DNA of 64,000 nt from Leclercia adecarboxylata (GTDB lineage: Bacteria; Pseudomonadota; Gammaproteobacteria; Enterobacterales; Enterobacteriaceae): the NCBI RefSeq assembly GCF_006171285.1, contig NZ_CP040889.1, positions 744,001 through 808,000 on the forward strand. The letters run 5' to 3'. Both the position numbers and the translations under genes were made by a program. Below the pieces are notes generated by a model that saw nothing but the letters and a program-made list of their open reading frames with translations, was not told the DNA's origin and searched no databases. This document shows, piece by piece, positions 22,841 to 33,567 of this stretch. Each line of letters opens with the position of its first letter. Position 1 is the first letter of the stretch.

Positions 22841-23572
22841 TTATATCAGCCAAATGAAACTTGCCATACGCCCGGTCGTCTTGTCGCGACGATAGGAAAA
22901 GAAATCATCCTTTTCGGTGAAAGTGCAGCGATCGCCGCCATAGATCTGGCTGATACCAAGGTTCGTCAGGCGCTGGCGGGCAAGCTGATAAATATCCGCC
23001 ATGTATTTATCTCCCGCCGCGCAAAAAGCATTTTCCGCCCGCGGGTCGTGCGCCATAAAGGCCTCGCGCACTTCCGGGCCCACCTCAAAGGCTTGTGGCC
23101 CAATGGCCGGGCCAAGCCAGGCGATGATGTTATCCGCACTGTCAGCGAAGCAGGCGACAGTCTCTTCCAGTACGCCAGCGCACAATCCGCGCCAGCCAGC
23201 ATGGGCTGCGGCAACTTCGGTGCCCGCACGGTTGCAGAAGAGCACCGGCAGGCAGTCGGCGGTCATGACGGCACAAACTGTACCCGGAGTATTGCTGTAC
23301 GAGGCATCAGCACGTTTCGAAGCGTAGGGTTCTCCGCTGAGCCGGAGCACAGCGGTACCATGCACCTGTTCAAGCCAGACCGGTTTCGACGGCAACTGGC
23401 CCGCAGCAAACATGCGTTTGCGATTCTCTTCAACATGCTTGAGATTATCGCCACAGTGAGCGCCCAGGTTTAATGATTCCCAGGCCCCCTCACTCACGCC
23501 CCCGATACGGGTTGAACTACATGCTGCCACGCCCTCTGGCGCGGGCCACTCCGGGACAATCAGTTTGGTCAT
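22841..23572 (-). CDS. pgeF: Purine nucleoside phosphorylase / polyphenol oxidase family protein PgeF (YfiH)
   Basis: Multicopper-like oxidoreductase-fold protein. Members act on purine nucleosides, and E. coli YfiH has been linked to editing of peptidoglycan precursors. The 243 residues have the family's metal ligands in VHGTAV, ADCLPVLF and AAAHAGWRGL, and a closing GGDRCTFTE. Its ATG overlaps the rluD stop codon (ATGA), so the pair is translationally coupled. Confidence 0.93.
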   Translation of the reverse strand: MTKLIVPEWPAPEGVAACSSTRIGGVSEGAWESLNLGAHCGDNLKHVEENRKRMFAAGQLPSKPVWLEQVHGTAVLRLSGEPYASKRADASYSNTPGTVCAVMTADCLPVLFCNRAGTEVAAAHAGWRGLCAGVLEETVACFADSADNIIAWLGPAIGPQAFEVGPEVREAFMAHDPRAENAFCAAGDKYMADIYQLARQRLTNLGISQIYGGDRCTFTEKDDFFSYRRDKTTGRMASFIWLI

Positions 23573-24549
23573 AACCAGTCCACGTCATCCTTATGTTCTT
23601 CAAAATCGGCACGCATAGCGTCGATAAGTTCCACCATATCCTGTGGGATAGGCGCGTGCCACTCCATCTCGATACCGGTGATGGGATGATAGAGACGTAG
23701 CATGGTGGCATGCAGAGCCTGACGGTCGAATTTACGCAGCATGGCGATAAATTCTTCGGATGCGCCTTTCGGCGGACGCGGACGGCCACCATAAAGCTGA
23801 TCGCCCACCAGCGGATGGGTGATATGCGACATATGAACACGGATCTGGTGAGTACGGCCCGTTTCCAGACGCAGACGCAGGCGCGTATGAATGCGGAAAT
23901 GCTCCATGATGCGGTAGTGCGTCACTGCCGGTTTACCCATTGGGTGGACAGACATATGGGTACGCTTGGTCGGATGGCGGCTGATAGGCTGCTCAACCGT
24001 CCCGCCCGAGGTCATGTGACCAATGGCCACCGCTTCGTACTCGCGGGTGATTTCACGCAGCTGCAGGGACTCCACCAGACGCGTTTGCGCCGGAATGGTC
24101 TTCGCCACGACCATCAGGCCGGTGGTGTCTTTATCCAGACGGTGAACGATCCCCGCACGCGGTACATCGGCGATCGGCGGATAGTAGTGCAGCAGCGCAT
24201 TCAGCACCGTGCCATCAGGATTACCTGCGCCAGGGTGTACAACAAAATCGCGCGGCTTATTGATGACCAGGATGTCGTCGTCTTCGTAGACGATATTCAG
24301 CGGGATATCCTGCGGCTCAAAACGGACTTCTTCTTCGATATCAGCATTGATGGCGACCACTTCCCCACCCAACACTTTCTCTTTTGGCTTGTCCCAGATC
24401 TTGCCATTTACCATCACGCGCTGGTCAAGGATCCATTCTTTTATGCGTGAACGCGAATAATCAGGGAACATTTCGGCCAAAGCCTGATCTAAGCGTTGTC
24501 CGAGCTGTTTTTCGGAGACTGTTGCGGTGAGTTCTACTCGTTGTGCCAT
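23569..24549 (-). CDS. rluD: 23S rRNA pseudouridine(1911/1915/1917) synthase
   Basis: Makes three pseudouridines in helix 69 of 23S rRNA. The 326 residues (same as E. coli) have an N-terminal S4 RNA-binding domain (GQRLDQALAEMFPDYSRSR) and the RluA-type catalytic motif HRLDKDTTGLMV carrying the active aspartate. It overlaps pgeF by 4 bp and diverges from bamD, the usual enteric arrangement. Confidence 0.97.
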   Translation of the reverse strand: MAQRVELTATVSEKQLGQRLDQALAEMFPDYSRSRIKEWILDQRVMVNGKIWDKPKEKVLGGEVVAINADIEEEVRFEPQDIPLNIVYEDDDILVINKPRDFVVHPGAGNPDGTVLNALLHYYPPIADVPRAGIVHRLDKDTTGLMVVAKTIPAQTRLVESLQLREITREYEAVAIGHMTSGGTVEQPISRHPTKRTHMSVHPMGKPAVTHYRIMEHFRIHTRLRLRLETGRTHQIRVHMSHITHPLVGDQLYGGRPRPPKGASEEFIAMLRKFDRQALHATMLRLYHPITGIEMEWHAPIPQDMVELIDAMRADFEEHKDDVDWL

Positions 24550-24679
24550 AGACTGCTTCTTCGTTTAACGTTGGGTTTTACGGCTTTGCCGTTTAATATA
24601 GTGTGCTATTGTAGCTGGTCTTAATCGGGAGCAGGAAAGAGATTCTCCCGGACAAACATTTGAGGAAAGTCAAAACGTC

Positions 24680-25417
24680 ATGACGCGCATGAAATATCTG
24701 GTGGCAGCGGCCACGTTGAGCCTGGCTTTGGTAGGCTGCTCCGGTTCGAATGAACAGGTCCCTGACAATCCGCCGAATGAAATCTATGCGACTGCTCAGC
24801 AAAAGCTGCAGGACGGTAACTGGAAACAGGCGATAACGCAACTGGAAGCGCTGGATAATCGCTATCCATTTGGCCCGTATTCCCAGCAGGTACAGTTGGA
24901 TCTGATCTACGCCTACTATAAAAATGCCGATCTGCCACTGGCCCAGGCGACGATTGATCGCTTCATGCGTCTGAATCCGACCCATCCGAATATCGACTAC
25001 GTGATGTACATGCGCGGCCTGACCAACATGGCGCTGGACGACAGTGCGCTACAGGGCTTCTTCGGCGTCGATCGTTCCGACCGTGACCCTCAGCATGCGC
25101 GCGATGCGTTCAATGACTTCTCCAAGCTGGTTCGCGGCTACCCGAACAGTCAGTACGTAACGGATGCCAGCAAGCGTCTGGTGTTCCTGAAAGACCGTCT
25201 GGCGAAATACGAATATTCTGTGGCGGAATACTATACCCGTCGTGGCGCATACGTTGCCGTCGTGAACCGTGTTGAAGGCATGCTGCGTGATTATCCGGAT
25301 ACCCAGGCAACACGTGATGGCCTGAAGCTGATGGAAAATGCCTATCGTGAGCTGCAGATGACATCTCAGGCTGAAAAAGTGGCGAAGATTATTGCCGCCA
25401 ACAGCAGCAGCTCCTGA
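24680..25417 (+). CDS. bamD: Outer membrane assembly lipoprotein BamD
   Basis: Essential lipoprotein of the BAM complex, which inserts beta-barrel proteins in the outer membrane. The 245 residues start with a signal ending LALVGC (lipidated Cys20) and continue as TPR-like helical repeats (for example [13 protein letters not shown] and [14 protein letters not shown]). Length equals E. coli BamD. Another BAM member, bamE, lies 20 kb downstream. Confidence 0.98.
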   Translation: MTRMKYLVAAATLSLALVGCSGSNEQVPDNPPNEIYATAQQKLQDGNWKQAITQLEALDNRYPFGPYSQQVQLDLIYAYYKNADLPLAQATIDRFMRLNPTHPNIDYVMYMRGLTNMALDDSALQGFFGVDRSDRDPQHARDAFNDFSKLVRGYPNSQYVTDASKRLVFLKDRLAKYEYSVAEYYTRRGAYVAVVNRVEGMLRDYPDTQATRDGLKLMENAYRELQMTSQAEKVAKIIAANSSSS

Positions 25418-25433
25418 TCATTCAGTAAGATGC

Positions 25434-25463
25434 AAAACGGCAGCCCAGTGGCTGCCGTTTTTT
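25434..25463 (+). terminator. bamD terminator
   Basis: Stem AAACGGCAGCC/GGCTGCCGTTT with a CAGT loop and a following T-run. Confidence 0.9.
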
Positions 25464-25607
25464 TATCCGTTTTCGTACTAAGCTGAAGCGGTTTAGCCCG
25501 CACCAATCCTATCAACTATGGCCGCAATTTCTTCCTTCGACAAGGTAAATCTTACTTCTTCCTGTCCTGCCTCACAAAAAGAATCCGTTGACAAAAAGTG
25601 ACATTAA

Positions 25608-26030
<423 letters not shown>

Positions 26031-26053
26031 TCCCTTACATTGAGTCTATCGCC

Positions 26054-26080
26054 AACGCGCCTTCGGGCGCGTTTTTTATT
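26054..26080 (+). terminator. raiA terminator
   Basis: Stem AACGCGCC/GGCGCGTT with a TTCG tetraloop and a T-run. The T-run leads into the -35 of the phe promoter. Confidence 0.9.
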
Positions 26081-26108
26081 GACAGGGTGAAAACAGTGCA
26101 GGTACTTT
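26079..26108 (+). promoter_or_regulatory. pheLA promoter
   Basis: Consensus -35 TTGACA (26079-26084) followed at 18 bp by a weak -10, TACTTT (26103-26108). It lies about 26 bp upstream of the pheL start and resembles the E. coli pheA promoter. Confidence 0.6.
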
Positions 26109-26134
26109 AAGTCTGTCTTCTGAAGGAATCATCC

Positions 26135-26182
26135 ATGACCGTTAAGCCGTTCTTCTTCGCATTCTTTTTTACCTTCCCCTGA
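26135..26182 (+). CDS. pheL: phe operon leader peptide PheL
   Basis: Fifteen-codon leader, [15 protein letters not shown], with seven phenylalanine codons. Ribosome stalling at these codons when Phe-tRNA is scarce favours the antiterminator and allows pheA expression. E. coli PheL has the same [10 protein letters not shown] core. AAGGA lies upstream. The attenuator terminator follows 46 bp later. Confidence 0.93.
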   Translation: MTVKPFFFAFFFTFP

Positions 26183-26227
26183 TTGGGAGGCGTTTCGTCG
26201 TGTGATAAAGAATGCGAAGACGAACAA

Positions 26228-26257
26228 TAAGGCCTCCCACACCGGGGGGCCTTTTTT
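26228..26257 (+). terminator. phe attenuator terminator
   Basis: GC-rich stem AAGGCC.../...GGCCTT followed by TTTTTT, between pheL and pheA. Upstream GGGAGGCG (about 26185) can pair with the left arm of this stem to form the alternative antiterminator. Confidence 0.85.
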
Positions 26258-26288
26258 ATTGATAACGATAAATGACAAAGGCAACGCT

Positions 26289-27449
26289 ATGACATCGGAA
26301 AACCCGTTACTGGATCTGCGAGATAAGATCAGCTCACTGGATGAAAAACTGCTTTCGCTGCTGGCTGAACGCCGTGCGCTTGCCGTCGAGGTAGGTAAAG
26401 CAAAGCTGGCATCACATCGCCCGGTACGTGATATCGACCGTGAGCGCGACCTGCTGGAACGCCTGATTAATCTTGGCAAAACGCGCCATCTGGATGCGCA
26501 CTACATCACCCGCCTGTTCCAGCTGATTATCGAAGATTCCGTCCTGACCCAGCAGGCGCTGCTGCAGCAGCATCTGAACAAAACCAATCCGCACTCGGCG
26601 CGTATTGCCTTCCTGGGGCCAAAAGGTTCCTATTCCCACCTCGCGGCACGACAGTATGCTGCCCGCCATTTCGAAGAGTTTATTGAGAGCGGCTGCGCGA
26701 AGTTCGCCGATATTTTCAATCAGGTGGAAACCGGCCAGGCGGACTACGCTGTCGTACCGATTGAAAACACCAGCTCCGGGGCGATCAACGATGTTTACGA
26801 TTTACTTCAGCACACCACCCTGTCATTGGTCGGCGAACTGACGATCCCTATCGACCACTGCGTGCTGGTCTCCGGGACGACCGACCTCGACAAAATCAAA
26901 ACGGTTTACAGCCACCCGCAGCCCTTCCAGCAGTGTAGCCAGTTCCTGAACCGCTATCCGGGCTGGAAAATTGAATATACCGAGAGCACCTCGGCAGCCA
27001 TGGAAAAGGTCGCTCAGGCCAATTCCCCTGCCGTGGCCGCACTGGGCAGCGAAGCGGGCGGCGCGTTGTATGGATTACAGGTGCTGGAACGTAACCTGGC
27101 CAACCAGACGCAGAACATTACCCGTTTCATCGTTCTGGCACGTAAGGCGATCAACGTTTCCGATCAGGTGCCGGCGAAAACTACCCTCTTGATGGCAACG
27201 GGTCAGCAGGCCGGTGCGCTGGTTGAGGCCCTGCTGGTGCTGCGTAATCACAATCTGATTATGACCAAGCTGGAATCGCGCCCTATCCATGGCAACCCGT
27301 GGGAAGAGATGTTCTATCTCGATATTCAGGCCAACCTGGAATCTGCATCCCTGCAGAAAGCCCTGCGCGAACTGGGTGACATTACCCGTTCAATGAAGGT
27401 GCTTGGCTGCTATCCGAGCGAAAACGTCGTACCGGTCGATCCGGCTTAA
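26289..27449 (+). CDS. pheA: Bifunctional chorismate mutase / prephenate dehydratase
   Basis: P-protein for phenylalanine synthesis: chorismate to prephenate to phenylpyruvate. The 386 residues equal E. coli PheA: AroQ-type chorismate mutase (about 1-90), prephenate dehydratase (about 104-285, with [11 protein letters not shown] and [10 protein letters not shown]), and a C-terminal ACT domain for phenylalanine feedback ([15 protein letters not shown] and ESRP). The ATG at 26289 matches the known start; the frame is open upstream through the attenuator. Its stop overlaps the convergent lactonase gene by 4 bp. Confidence 0.97.
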   Translation: MTSENPLLDLRDKISSLDEKLLSLLAERRALAVEVGKAKLASHRPVRDIDRERDLLERLINLGKTRHLDAHYITRLFQLIIEDSVLTQQALLQQHLNKTNPHSARIAFLGPKGSYSHLAARQYAARHFEEFIESGCAKFADIFNQVETGQADYAVVPIENTSSGAINDVYDLLQHTTLSLVGELTIPIDHCVLVSGTTDLDKIKTVYSHPQPFQQCSQFLNRYPGWKIEYTESTSAAMEKVAQANSPAVAALGSEAGGALYGLQVLERNLANQTQNITRFIVLARKAINVSDQVPAKTTLLMATGQQAGALVEALLVLRNHNLIMTKLESRPIHGNPWEEMFYLDIQANLESASLQKALRELGDITRSMKVLGCYPSENVVPVDPA

Positions 27450-28318
27450 CGCGTAATAAACGGCCCCTTTTTCACCCCTGCCACGCTGACGGGCAGGGTG
27501 AAAATGGCACCGGAAAGAGGATATTCCGCCACTTCCTGCGGATCCATATTCTCGCGGGTGGTGGTGATAAACAGCGTCTTCATATCCTCGCCACCGAAAC
27601 AGACCATCGTCGGGTAGCGCACCGGCAAACGATACTCTTCCAGCTGCTCGCCCTGCGGTGAAAAACGCGCGATGTGCCAGCCGTCAAACAGCGCACTCCA
27701 GTAACACCCCTCCACATCCACCGCTGCGCCGTCGGGTATCCCCTCTCCCGGCTGGAATCGGCGAAAGACTTCCCGTTTACCCGGTTCGCCCTGCTCATCC
27801 AGCGGCGTACGGTAGATAACCGCGTTGGGCGTGTCTGAGGTGTACATCCAGCGCCGGTCATCGCTGAATGCCAGGCCGTTATGACCGTGGATATCACACT
27901 GGATAACCTCAGGCGTGAGGTCATTATCGATGCGCATCAGCAAGGCGCCGTTGTAATCCCCCGGCGCCCAGAACGTGCCCGCGTAGAAGCGGCCAAAGTG
28001 ATCGGTTCCCCCGTCATTGAAGCGCGCCAGCTGTGGGTTCGATGGGTTATCACACACTTTTCGCTGCAGCAGCCCGTGCTTGTCCGCCAGCCAGATAGCG
28101 TTGCGCATGGCGACAATAAAGCCCCCTCCTTCGCGCAGGGCAAAACAGCCCACCTCTTCGTGAAAGGATAGAACGCTGTGTTCACCTGTCGGCAAATGAT
28201 AGCGGTGGATCTCGCCTTCAAGAATATCCGCCCAGTAGAGCGCGTTTTCTGCATCGCTCCAGGTCGGGCATTCCGGTAGATGCCCCGTGTAGTCAAACAG
28301 TACCTGTGGTTCAGCCAT
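27446..28318 (-). CDS. SMP-30/gluconolactonase/LRE family protein
   Basis: Six-bladed beta-propeller of the SMP-30 (regucalcin) family; members are calcium- or zinc-dependent sugar lactonases. The 290 residues carry the family's metal-site pattern: Glu in LPECPTW near the N-terminus, Asn in [17 protein letters not shown], Asn in GHNGLAFS and Asp in YTSDTPNAV. No signal peptide. It sits between pheA and tyrA, where E. coli K-12 has no such gene; it starts about 15 bp after the tyrA terminator and converges with pheA. The substrate cannot be read from sequence; a link to aromatic amino acids is only positional. Confidence 0.85.
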   Translation of the reverse strand: MAEPQVLFDYTGHLPECPTWSDAENALYWADILEGEIHRYHLPTGEHSVLSFHEEVGCFALREGGGFIVAMRNAIWLADKHGLLQRKVCDNPSNPQLARFNDGGTDHFGRFYAGTFWAPGDYNGALLMRIDNDLTPEVIQCDIHGHNGLAFSDDRRWMYTSDTPNAVIYRTPLDEQGEPGKREVFRRFQPGEGIPDGAAVDVEGCYWSALFDGWHIARFSPQGEQLEEYRLPVRYPTMVCFGGEDMKTLFITTTRENMDPQEVAEYPLSGAIFTLPVSVAGVKKGPFITR

Positions 28319-28333
28319 GACAAATCCCCAAAA

Positions 28334-28360
28334 TGAAAAAAGCCAGCAGTGCTGGCTTTC
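28334..28360 (-). terminator. aroF-tyrA operon terminator
   Basis: Stem AGCCAGC/GCTGGCT with a short loop and, on the minus strand, a T-run. It separates tyrA from the downstream lactonase gene. Confidence 0.85.
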
Positions 28361-28378
28361 AGTATATACATCATCGGA

Positions 28379-29500
28379 TTACTGGCGACTGTCATTCGCC
28401 TGTCGCAGCAGGATGCGGCTTTCGCTCTGGAAGCGTTGGGCGTAATCGCCAAACCAGTGCTCGACCTTACGGAAACTGTCGATAAAGGCCTGCTTATCGC
28501 CCTGCTCGAGCAGAGTGATCGCCTCGCCAAAACGCTGGTAGTAGCGTTTAATCAGCGCCAGGTTGTTGCCCGAGGACATAATAATATCCGCGTACAACTG
28601 TGGATCCTGGGCAAACAGCCGCCCGACCATCGCCAGTTCAAGGCGATAAATAGGGGACGACAGCGACAGCAGTTGCTCAAGCTGCACGTTCTCTTCCGCC
28701 AGATGCAGGCCATACGCGAAGGTCGCGAAGTGACGCAGCGCCTGGATGAAGGCCATGTTCTGATCGTGCTCGACGGCGCTTATACGGTGCAGTCGCGCGC
28801 CCCATACCTGAATCTGCTCCAGGAACCACTGGTAGGCTTCTGGTTGACGACCATCGCAGTAGACCACAACCTGCTTCGCCAGGCTGCCGCTGTCCGGGCC
28901 GAACATCGGGTGCAGGCCCAGCACCGGGCCATTATGCGCGGCCAGCATCGCCTGCAGCGGACCATTTTTTACCGAGGCCAGGTCGACCAGAATACAGTCT
29001 TCCGGCAGCGGTGGCAGTCTGGCAATAATCTCTTCAGTAACGTGAATCGGTACGCTGACAATAACCATACCGGCATCGGCCACCATCGCTTCCGCCTGAG
29101 GCCAGTCCTCTTTTTCAAGGATGCGCACCTGATAGCCGGAAAGCGTCAGCATCTTCTCGAACAGACGCCCCATCTGCCCGCCGCCACCGACAATGACCAC
29201 CGGGCGCAGCGTTGGACAGAGGGTTTTAAATCCCTTGTCGTTTTCGCTGGAGTACGACTCACGCATCACGCGGCGCAGCACATCTTCAATCAGATCCGGC
29301 GAGACGCCCAGCGCCTGGGCCTCTTTACGGCGTGAAGCCAGCATGGAGGCTTCACGCTCCGGCACGTAAATCGGCAAGCCGTATTTACTTTTGACTTCAC
29401 CCACCTCGGCGACCAGCGCCATGCGGCGTGCCAGCAAATCCAGCAGCGCCTTGTCTACCTCGTCAATTTGATCGCGCAGGGCGGTCAATTCAGCAACCAT
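28379..29500 (-). CDS. tyrA: Bifunctional chorismate mutase / prephenate dehydrogenase
   Basis: T-protein of tyrosine synthesis: chorismate to prephenate to 4-hydroxyphenylpyruvate. The 373 residues equal E. coli TyrA, with an N-terminal chorismate mutase ([19 protein letters not shown]) and an NAD-binding dehydrogenase domain starting at [10 protein letters not shown] (about 103-112). It lies 10 bp after aroF in the tyrosine operon; TyrR boxes lie upstream of aroF. Confidence 0.97.
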   Translation of the reverse strand: MVAELTALRDQIDEVDKALLDLLARRMALVAEVGEVKSKYGLPIYVPEREASMLASRRKEAQALGVSPDLIEDVLRRVMRESYSSENDKGFKTLCPTLRPVVIVGGGGQMGRLFEKMLTLSGYQVRILEKEDWPQAEAMVADAGMVIVSVPIHVTEEIIARLPPLPEDCILVDLASVKNGPLQAMLAAHNGPVLGLHPMFGPDSGSLAKQVVVYCDGRQPEAYQWFLEQIQVWGARLHRISAVEHDQNMAFIQALRHFATFAYGLHLAEENVQLEQLLSLSSPIYRLELAMVGRLFAQDPQLYADIIMSSGNNLALIKRYYQRFGEAITLLEQGDKQAFIDSFRKVEHWFGDYAQRFQSESRILLRQANDSRQ

Positions 29501-29510
29501 AACTAACCTC

Positions 29511-30581
29511 TTAAGCCAGACGCGTCGCCAGCTGGCCGTTCAAATCTTTGTGGATCTCACGCAGCAGCGCATCGGTGGTTTCCCAGCTGATGCAGGCATC
29601 CGTCACGGATACCCCGTGCTGCATGGCGCTGCGTGGCTGCTCAGATGACTGATTGCCTTCATGGATGTTGCTTTCAATCATCAGGCCAATAATCGAACGG
29701 TTGCCATCTTTAATCTGCGCAACGACGGATTCCGCCACCGCAGGCTGACGACGGTAATCTTTATTGGAATTACCATGACTGCAATCTACCATCAGCGCCG
29801 GGCGCAGTCCTGCCTGTTCCATCTCTTTTTCACACTGAGCAACGTCTGCCGGGCTGTAGTTTGGTGCTTTACCGCCGCGCAGGATAACGTGCCCATCCGG
29901 GTTGCCCTGGGTCTGCAGCAGGCAAACCTGGCCTGCCTGGTTGATGCCGACAAAACGGTGCGGCATGGCAGCGGCGCGCATGGCATTAATGGCTGTCGCA
30001 AGGCTGCCGTCGGTACCGTTTTTGAAACCGACCGGCATAGAGAGGCCCGAGGCCATTTCACGGTGCGTCTGCGATTCAGTGGTACGCGCACCGATTGCTG
30101 ACCAGCTGAACAGGTCGCCCAGGTACTGCGGGCTGTTTGGATCCAGCGCTTCTGTTGCCAGCGGCAGCCCCATGTTAACCAGCTCCACCAGAAGATTACG
30201 CGCAATCTTCAGACCGGCTTCCACATCAAACGAGCCATCCATGTGCGGATCGTTAATCAACCCTTTCCAGCCGACGGTGGTACGAGGTTTTTCAAAATAG
30301 ACGCGCATGACCAGGTAGAGGCTATCGCTGACCTCCTCGGCCAGGGCTTTAAAACGATGCGCATATTCGATGGCGGCTTCTGGATCATGAATAGAGCACG
30401 GACCACATACCACCAGCAGACGCGGATCGCGCCCGGCAATAATGTCGGAAATGGTCTGGCGTGAGTGCGCGATTTGCGCCTCTTGCTCAACGCTCAGCGG
30501 GAATTCCGCCTTCAGTTGATCCGGAGTGATCAAAACATGTTCATCGGTAATGTGTACGTTATTCAGCGCGTCTTTTTGCAT
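29511..30581 (-). CDS. aroF: Tyrosine-sensitive DAHP synthase AroF
   Basis: First enzyme of the shikimate pathway: phosphoenolpyruvate plus erythrose 4-phosphate to DAHP. The 356 residues match E. coli AroF, with [11 protein letters not shown], the PEP-site segment [17 protein letters not shown] and [12 protein letters not shown]. First gene of aroF-tyrA, repressed by TyrR with tyrosine. Confidence 0.97.
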   Translation of the reverse strand: MQKDALNNVHITDEHVLITPDQLKAEFPLSVEQEAQIAHSRQTISDIIAGRDPRLLVVCGPCSIHDPEAAIEYAHRFKALAEEVSDSLYLVMRVYFEKPRTTVGWKGLINDPHMDGSFDVEAGLKIARNLLVELVNMGLPLATEALDPNSPQYLGDLFSWSAIGARTTESQTHREMASGLSMPVGFKNGTDGSLATAINAMRAAAMPHRFVGINQAGQVCLLQTQGNPDGHVILRGGKAPNYSPADVAQCEKEMEQAGLRPALMVDCSHGNSNKDYRRQPAVAESVVAQIKDGNRSIIGLMIESNIHEGNQSSEQPRSAMQHGVSVTDACISWETTDALLREIHKDLNGQLATRLA

Positions 30582-30673
30582 GATTGCGATCCTGGAAGCT
30601 CGTTTGCGATAGTTGTTTCCTCACTGAGGAAGCCCAACGATACCACAACAAGTAAAGATTTCAATCCAAAATC

Positions 30674-30744
30674 CGTAAATAATAATTTACAACATACAGT
30701 TTTAAGCAAAAAACATCCAATTAAACTGTAACGTAAAAATTACA
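30674..30744 (-). promoter_or_regulatory. TyrR boxes upstream of aroF
   Basis: Two TyrR-type palindromes: CGTAAA-N6-TTTACA (30674-30691) and TGTAAC-N6-ATTACA (30727-30744). Consensus is TGTAAA-N6-TTTACA. They lie in the AT-rich gap between aroF and yfiL, 53 bp apart. E. coli aroF has three boxes; I am not confident of a third here. Confidence 0.75.
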
Positions 30745-30795
30745 GTCCGCATTTTTAACGCCAGGCTATGCTCAATGGAAAAAGGAGAATGTCTT

Positions 30796-31170
30796 ATGCG
30801 CCTGATTGTTATCCCACTTCTGGGTCTGCTGCTAACCGCCTGTCAAATCGATCCTTACACTCATCAGCCGACATGGACGGGCACCGACTGGTATGATGCC
30901 GGTAAAGAAGATGCCATGAATGGCGTGGTCGCTAAATCGAGTGAGTCACTTGCCGCGAATTTTAATGACCCTAAGGTGGATCGCTCTGCCTATCTCAGCG
31001 GTTATAAAGAGGGGCGTGAGAAAATATGTCAGGAAAATTTCGTTTACGCCTGGGGATTAGCAGGGAAAATATTTCCTGCCAGCTGTGATACTGCGGATAA
31101 CGCCACTCAACTTCGAACCGCCTGGCAGCAGGGAATGGATGAAGGAACAAAAGCCAGTCGCTTAAATTAA
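30796..31170 (+). CDS. yfiL: YfiL family lipoprotein (DUF2799)
   Basis: Predicted lipoprotein of unknown function, 124 residues. The signal ends in LLLTAC, giving a lipidated cysteine, followed by QIDPYTHQPTWTGTDWYDAGKEDA, the DUF2799 signature of a W-Y-x-x-G-x-x-D-A region. The ATG at 30796 was chosen over one at 30775 because AAGGAG precedes it and the signal then starts correctly. It lies upstream of yfiRNB, as in E. coli. Confidence 0.87.
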   Translation: MRLIVIPLLGLLLTACQIDPYTHQPTWTGTDWYDAGKEDAMNGVVAKSSESLAANFNDPKVDRSAYLSGYKEGREKICQENFVYAWGLAGKIFPASCDTADNATQLRTAWQQGMDEGTKASRLN

Positions 31171-31260
31171 TAACGCCCACACGCACTCTGTAAATAAAAA
31201 CGTCAGATTTCACTTAAGTCTCTGAACAGAATTTCGGCGTAATGACTGCCCACGTAAAAA

Positions 31261-31854
31261 ATGGTATTCTTGCACCGAAACTCAAGGGCAAATATTTCCA
31301 GAGTGGTATGGCGGATTCTGGTGGGTAACTTTCTTCTCATTTCCTGGTGCCGGGTAGCCCTGGTGCTGATGCTGTTATTATCCTGCGAACAGGCTATTGG
31401 CGGAACATTATCCAGAACGGATAAATCGGTACGCTCAATTGTCTCCGGGATCGTCAGTTATACCCGTTGGCCTGCCCTCTCTGGTCAGCCAACCCTGTGC
31501 ATTTTTGCCTCTTCCAGCCACGTTGAGGCGCTCAGTGCTCAGGGTCCGGATGCACTGCCCTACATTCCCGTGATTATTCATAGCGATCAGGAAGCACTGG
31601 GAGCAGGTTGCAATGCGCTCTATTTTGGCAGTGAGTCTCCGACCGCCCAGCTTGAATTAAGCACCGCCTTCAATTCCAGTCCGTTGCTGTTAATTGCGGA
31701 GCAAAATTCGCAATGCGTTATTGGCAGTGCTTTTTGCCTGATATTTGATAATACACAAGTCAGATTTTCCGTAAATCTGGATGTGCTGTCGCGTAGCGGA
31801 GTCAGAGTCAATCCTGATGTGTTAATGCTTGCACGGAATACGAAGGATGAATAA
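31261..31854 (+). CDS. yfiR: YfiR family periplasmic regulator of DgcN
   Basis: Periplasmic protein that inhibits the diguanylate cyclase DgcN (YfiN). The mature part carries the YfiR/DUF4154 sequence [16 protein letters not shown], conserved cysteines, [19 protein letters not shown] and the C-terminal [15 protein letters not shown]. The start is uncertain: from ATG 31261 the protein is 197 residues with an unusually long N-terminus before the hydrophobic signal (about 20-46), while E. coli YfiR has 172. In-frame GTG codons at 31303 and 31321 are alternatives; none has a good ribosome site. It overlaps dgcN by 8 bp. Confidence 0.88.
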   Translation: MVFLHRNSRANISRVVWRILVGNFLLISWCRVALVLMLLLSCEQAIGGTLSRTDKSVRSIVSGIVSYTRWPALSGQPTLCIFASSSHVEALSAQGPDALPYIPVIIHSDQEALGAGCNALYFGSESPTAQLELSTAFNSSPLLLIAEQNSQCVIGSAFCLIFDNTQVRFSVNLDVLSRSGVRVNPDVLMLARNTKDE

Positions 31855-33067
31855 GGAATTTACATTAGCGCCTCGTCTGACGTTCAAAAGGACCCTGAGG
31901 CGCATCAGTATAATTAGCGTCCTCATAACGATGACGCTGGTCTGGTTATTATTGTGCATTGCTTCAGTGATATCACTGAAACAGTACGCACAACGAAATC
32001 TTGAATTAACCAGCGCCACCGTGAGCCGCAGTCTGGAGGCGACGCTGGTGTTTAATGATACGACCGCCGCCAACGAAGCGCTGGCCACACTTGGCAAACA
32101 GGGGCAGTTTTCTTCTGCGGTACTGCTGGACCGCTACGATCATCCTTTTGCTACATGGTCGATGGGGCCGAACGATCGGGCCGATCCCCTCAGTAAACTG
32201 GTCAGCCGGTGGTTATTCCCTCAGCCCATCCGCCAGCGCGTCTGGCACAATAACCTGCCGATTGGTGAGTTACACCTTACCGCGCGTGACAGCCTGATCA
32301 GCCACTTCCTTTGGACTTCCCTGGCGGTGTTAACCGGCTGCATCCTGTTTGCGGCCATGGTGGCGTTAATCATCACCCGCACCCTGCATAACGGCGTTGT
32401 CACCGCCCTGCAAAACATAACCGAGGTGGTGCACGACGTCCGGTCAAACCGTAACTTCTCCCGCCGGGTATCCGAGGAGCGCATCGATGAATTTCATCGC
32501 TTCGGTCAGGACTTCAACAGTCTGCTGGATGAAATGGAGGAGTGGCAGTTAAAACTGCAGGCCAAAAATGCCCAACTGCTGCGCACCGCCATGCACGATC
32601 CGCTCACCGGTCTGGCGAATCGGGCGGCTTTCCGTACCAGCATCACGGCGCTGATGAATGACTCCTTAGCGCGGACCAATTCCGCCCTGCTCTTCCTGGA
32701 TGGTGATGACTTTAAGCTGATTAACGATACCTGGGGGCACGCCGCCGGGGACTGTGTACTGATTGAAGTGGCCCGCCGCATGGTCGAGTTTAGCGGCGAG
32801 CGTCATCAGCCCTATCGTCTGGGCGGGGATGAATTTGCCATTATTCTGTATGGCATCCATTCGGAACACGAGGTCCTGCGCCTCTGCGCCGCGCTGACGC
32901 AACAGTTCAGCCCGTCTTATGACCTGCAAAACGGCCTCAGCACCAGAATGTCGCTCAGCATTGGCTTCGCGCTGAGCTGGGAGCATCACTCCGTTGAAAC
33001 CTTACTGGATCAAGCTGACCGAAATATGTATCTGGTGAAGCATCAGCGTTCTAAAAACACTGCATAG
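31847..33067 (+). CDS. dgcN: Diguanylate cyclase DgcN (YfiN)
   Basis: Inner-membrane enzyme making cyclic-di-GMP, which also links envelope stress to motility and division. The 406 residues contain a transmembrane helix (about 20-45), a periplasmic sensor region, a second helix (about 150-175), a HAMP-like linker ([22 protein letters not shown]) and a GGDEF domain with an intact GGDEF motif ([11 protein letters not shown]). The ATG at 31847 overlaps the end of yfiR and has AAGGA upstream; a TTG at 31829 is also in frame. Middle gene of yfiRNB. Confidence 0.94.
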   Translation: MNKEFTLAPRLTFKRTLRRISIISVLITMTLVWLLLCIASVISLKQYAQRNLELTSATVSRSLEATLVFNDTTAANEALATLGKQGQFSSAVLLDRYDHPFATWSMGPNDRADPLSKLVSRWLFPQPIRQRVWHNNLPIGELHLTARDSLISHFLWTSLAVLTGCILFAAMVALIITRTLHNGVVTALQNITEVVHDVRSNRNFSRRVSEERIDEFHRFGQDFNSLLDEMEEWQLKLQAKNAQLLRTAMHDPLTGLANRAAFRTSITALMNDSLARTNSALLFLDGDDFKLINDTWGHAAGDCVLIEVARRMVEFSGERHQPYRLGGDEFAIILYGIHSEHEVLRLCAALTQQFSPSYDLQNGLSTRMSLSIGFALSWEHHSVETLLDQADRNMYLVKHQRSKNTA

Positions 33068-33080
33068 AAGGGAACACATT

Positions 33081-33563
33081 ATGTTAAGGCGATACGCCGC
33101 ACCGCTGTTGATGGCATCAATGCTGCTGGCGGGATGCCAGGCGCCGCAGGGCAAATTTACCGCTGAACAGATTGCCGCCATGAAATCATACGGCTTTAAC
33201 GAGACTAACGGCGACTGGTCGCTTGGCCTCTCTGCGAAGATCCTGTTTGGTAAAAACGAGTATCAGCTGCGCCCGGAGAGCGAACAGCAGATTAAAAGCA
33301 TGGCATCGCGTCTTGCGGCCACGGGCCTGACGCACGCCCGGATGGACGGACATACGGACAACTACGGCGAAGAGAGCTACAACAAAGACCTCTCCCTGAA
33401 GCGCGCCAATGTGGTTGCCGATGCCTGGGCTCAGGGTGCAGGTATTCCCCGCAGCAATCTGACGACCCAGGGCTTAGGTAAACAGTACCCCGTTGCGGAC
33501 AACAAAACTGCCCAGGGACGTGCTGAAAACCGTCGCGTTGCGGTGGTGATCGGCACGCCCTGA
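33081..33563 (+). CDS. yfiB: OmpA-family lipoprotein YfiB
   Basis: Outer-membrane lipoprotein that sequesters YfiR and thus activates DgcN. The 160 residues have a signal ending LLAGC and a C-terminal OmpA-like peptidoglycan-binding domain with MDGHTDNYGEESYNKDLSLKRANVVADAW and RAENRRV. It lies 14 bp after dgcN and ends 4 bp from the convergent PepSY gene. Confidence 0.93.
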   Translation: MLRRYAAPLLMASMLLAGCQAPQGKFTAEQIAAMKSYGFNETNGDWSLGLSAKILFGKNEYQLRPESEQQIKSMASRLAATGLTHARMDGHTDNYGEESYNKDLSLKRANVVADAWAQGAGIPRSNLTTQGLGKQYPVADNKTAQGRAENRRVAVVIGTP

Positions 33564-33567
33564 GTCA

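Noticed and set aside
28349..29335. 328-codon plus-strand frame
   Set aside because: Antisense of tyrA; the translated sequence is Arg/His/Gln-rich as expected of a shadow frame.
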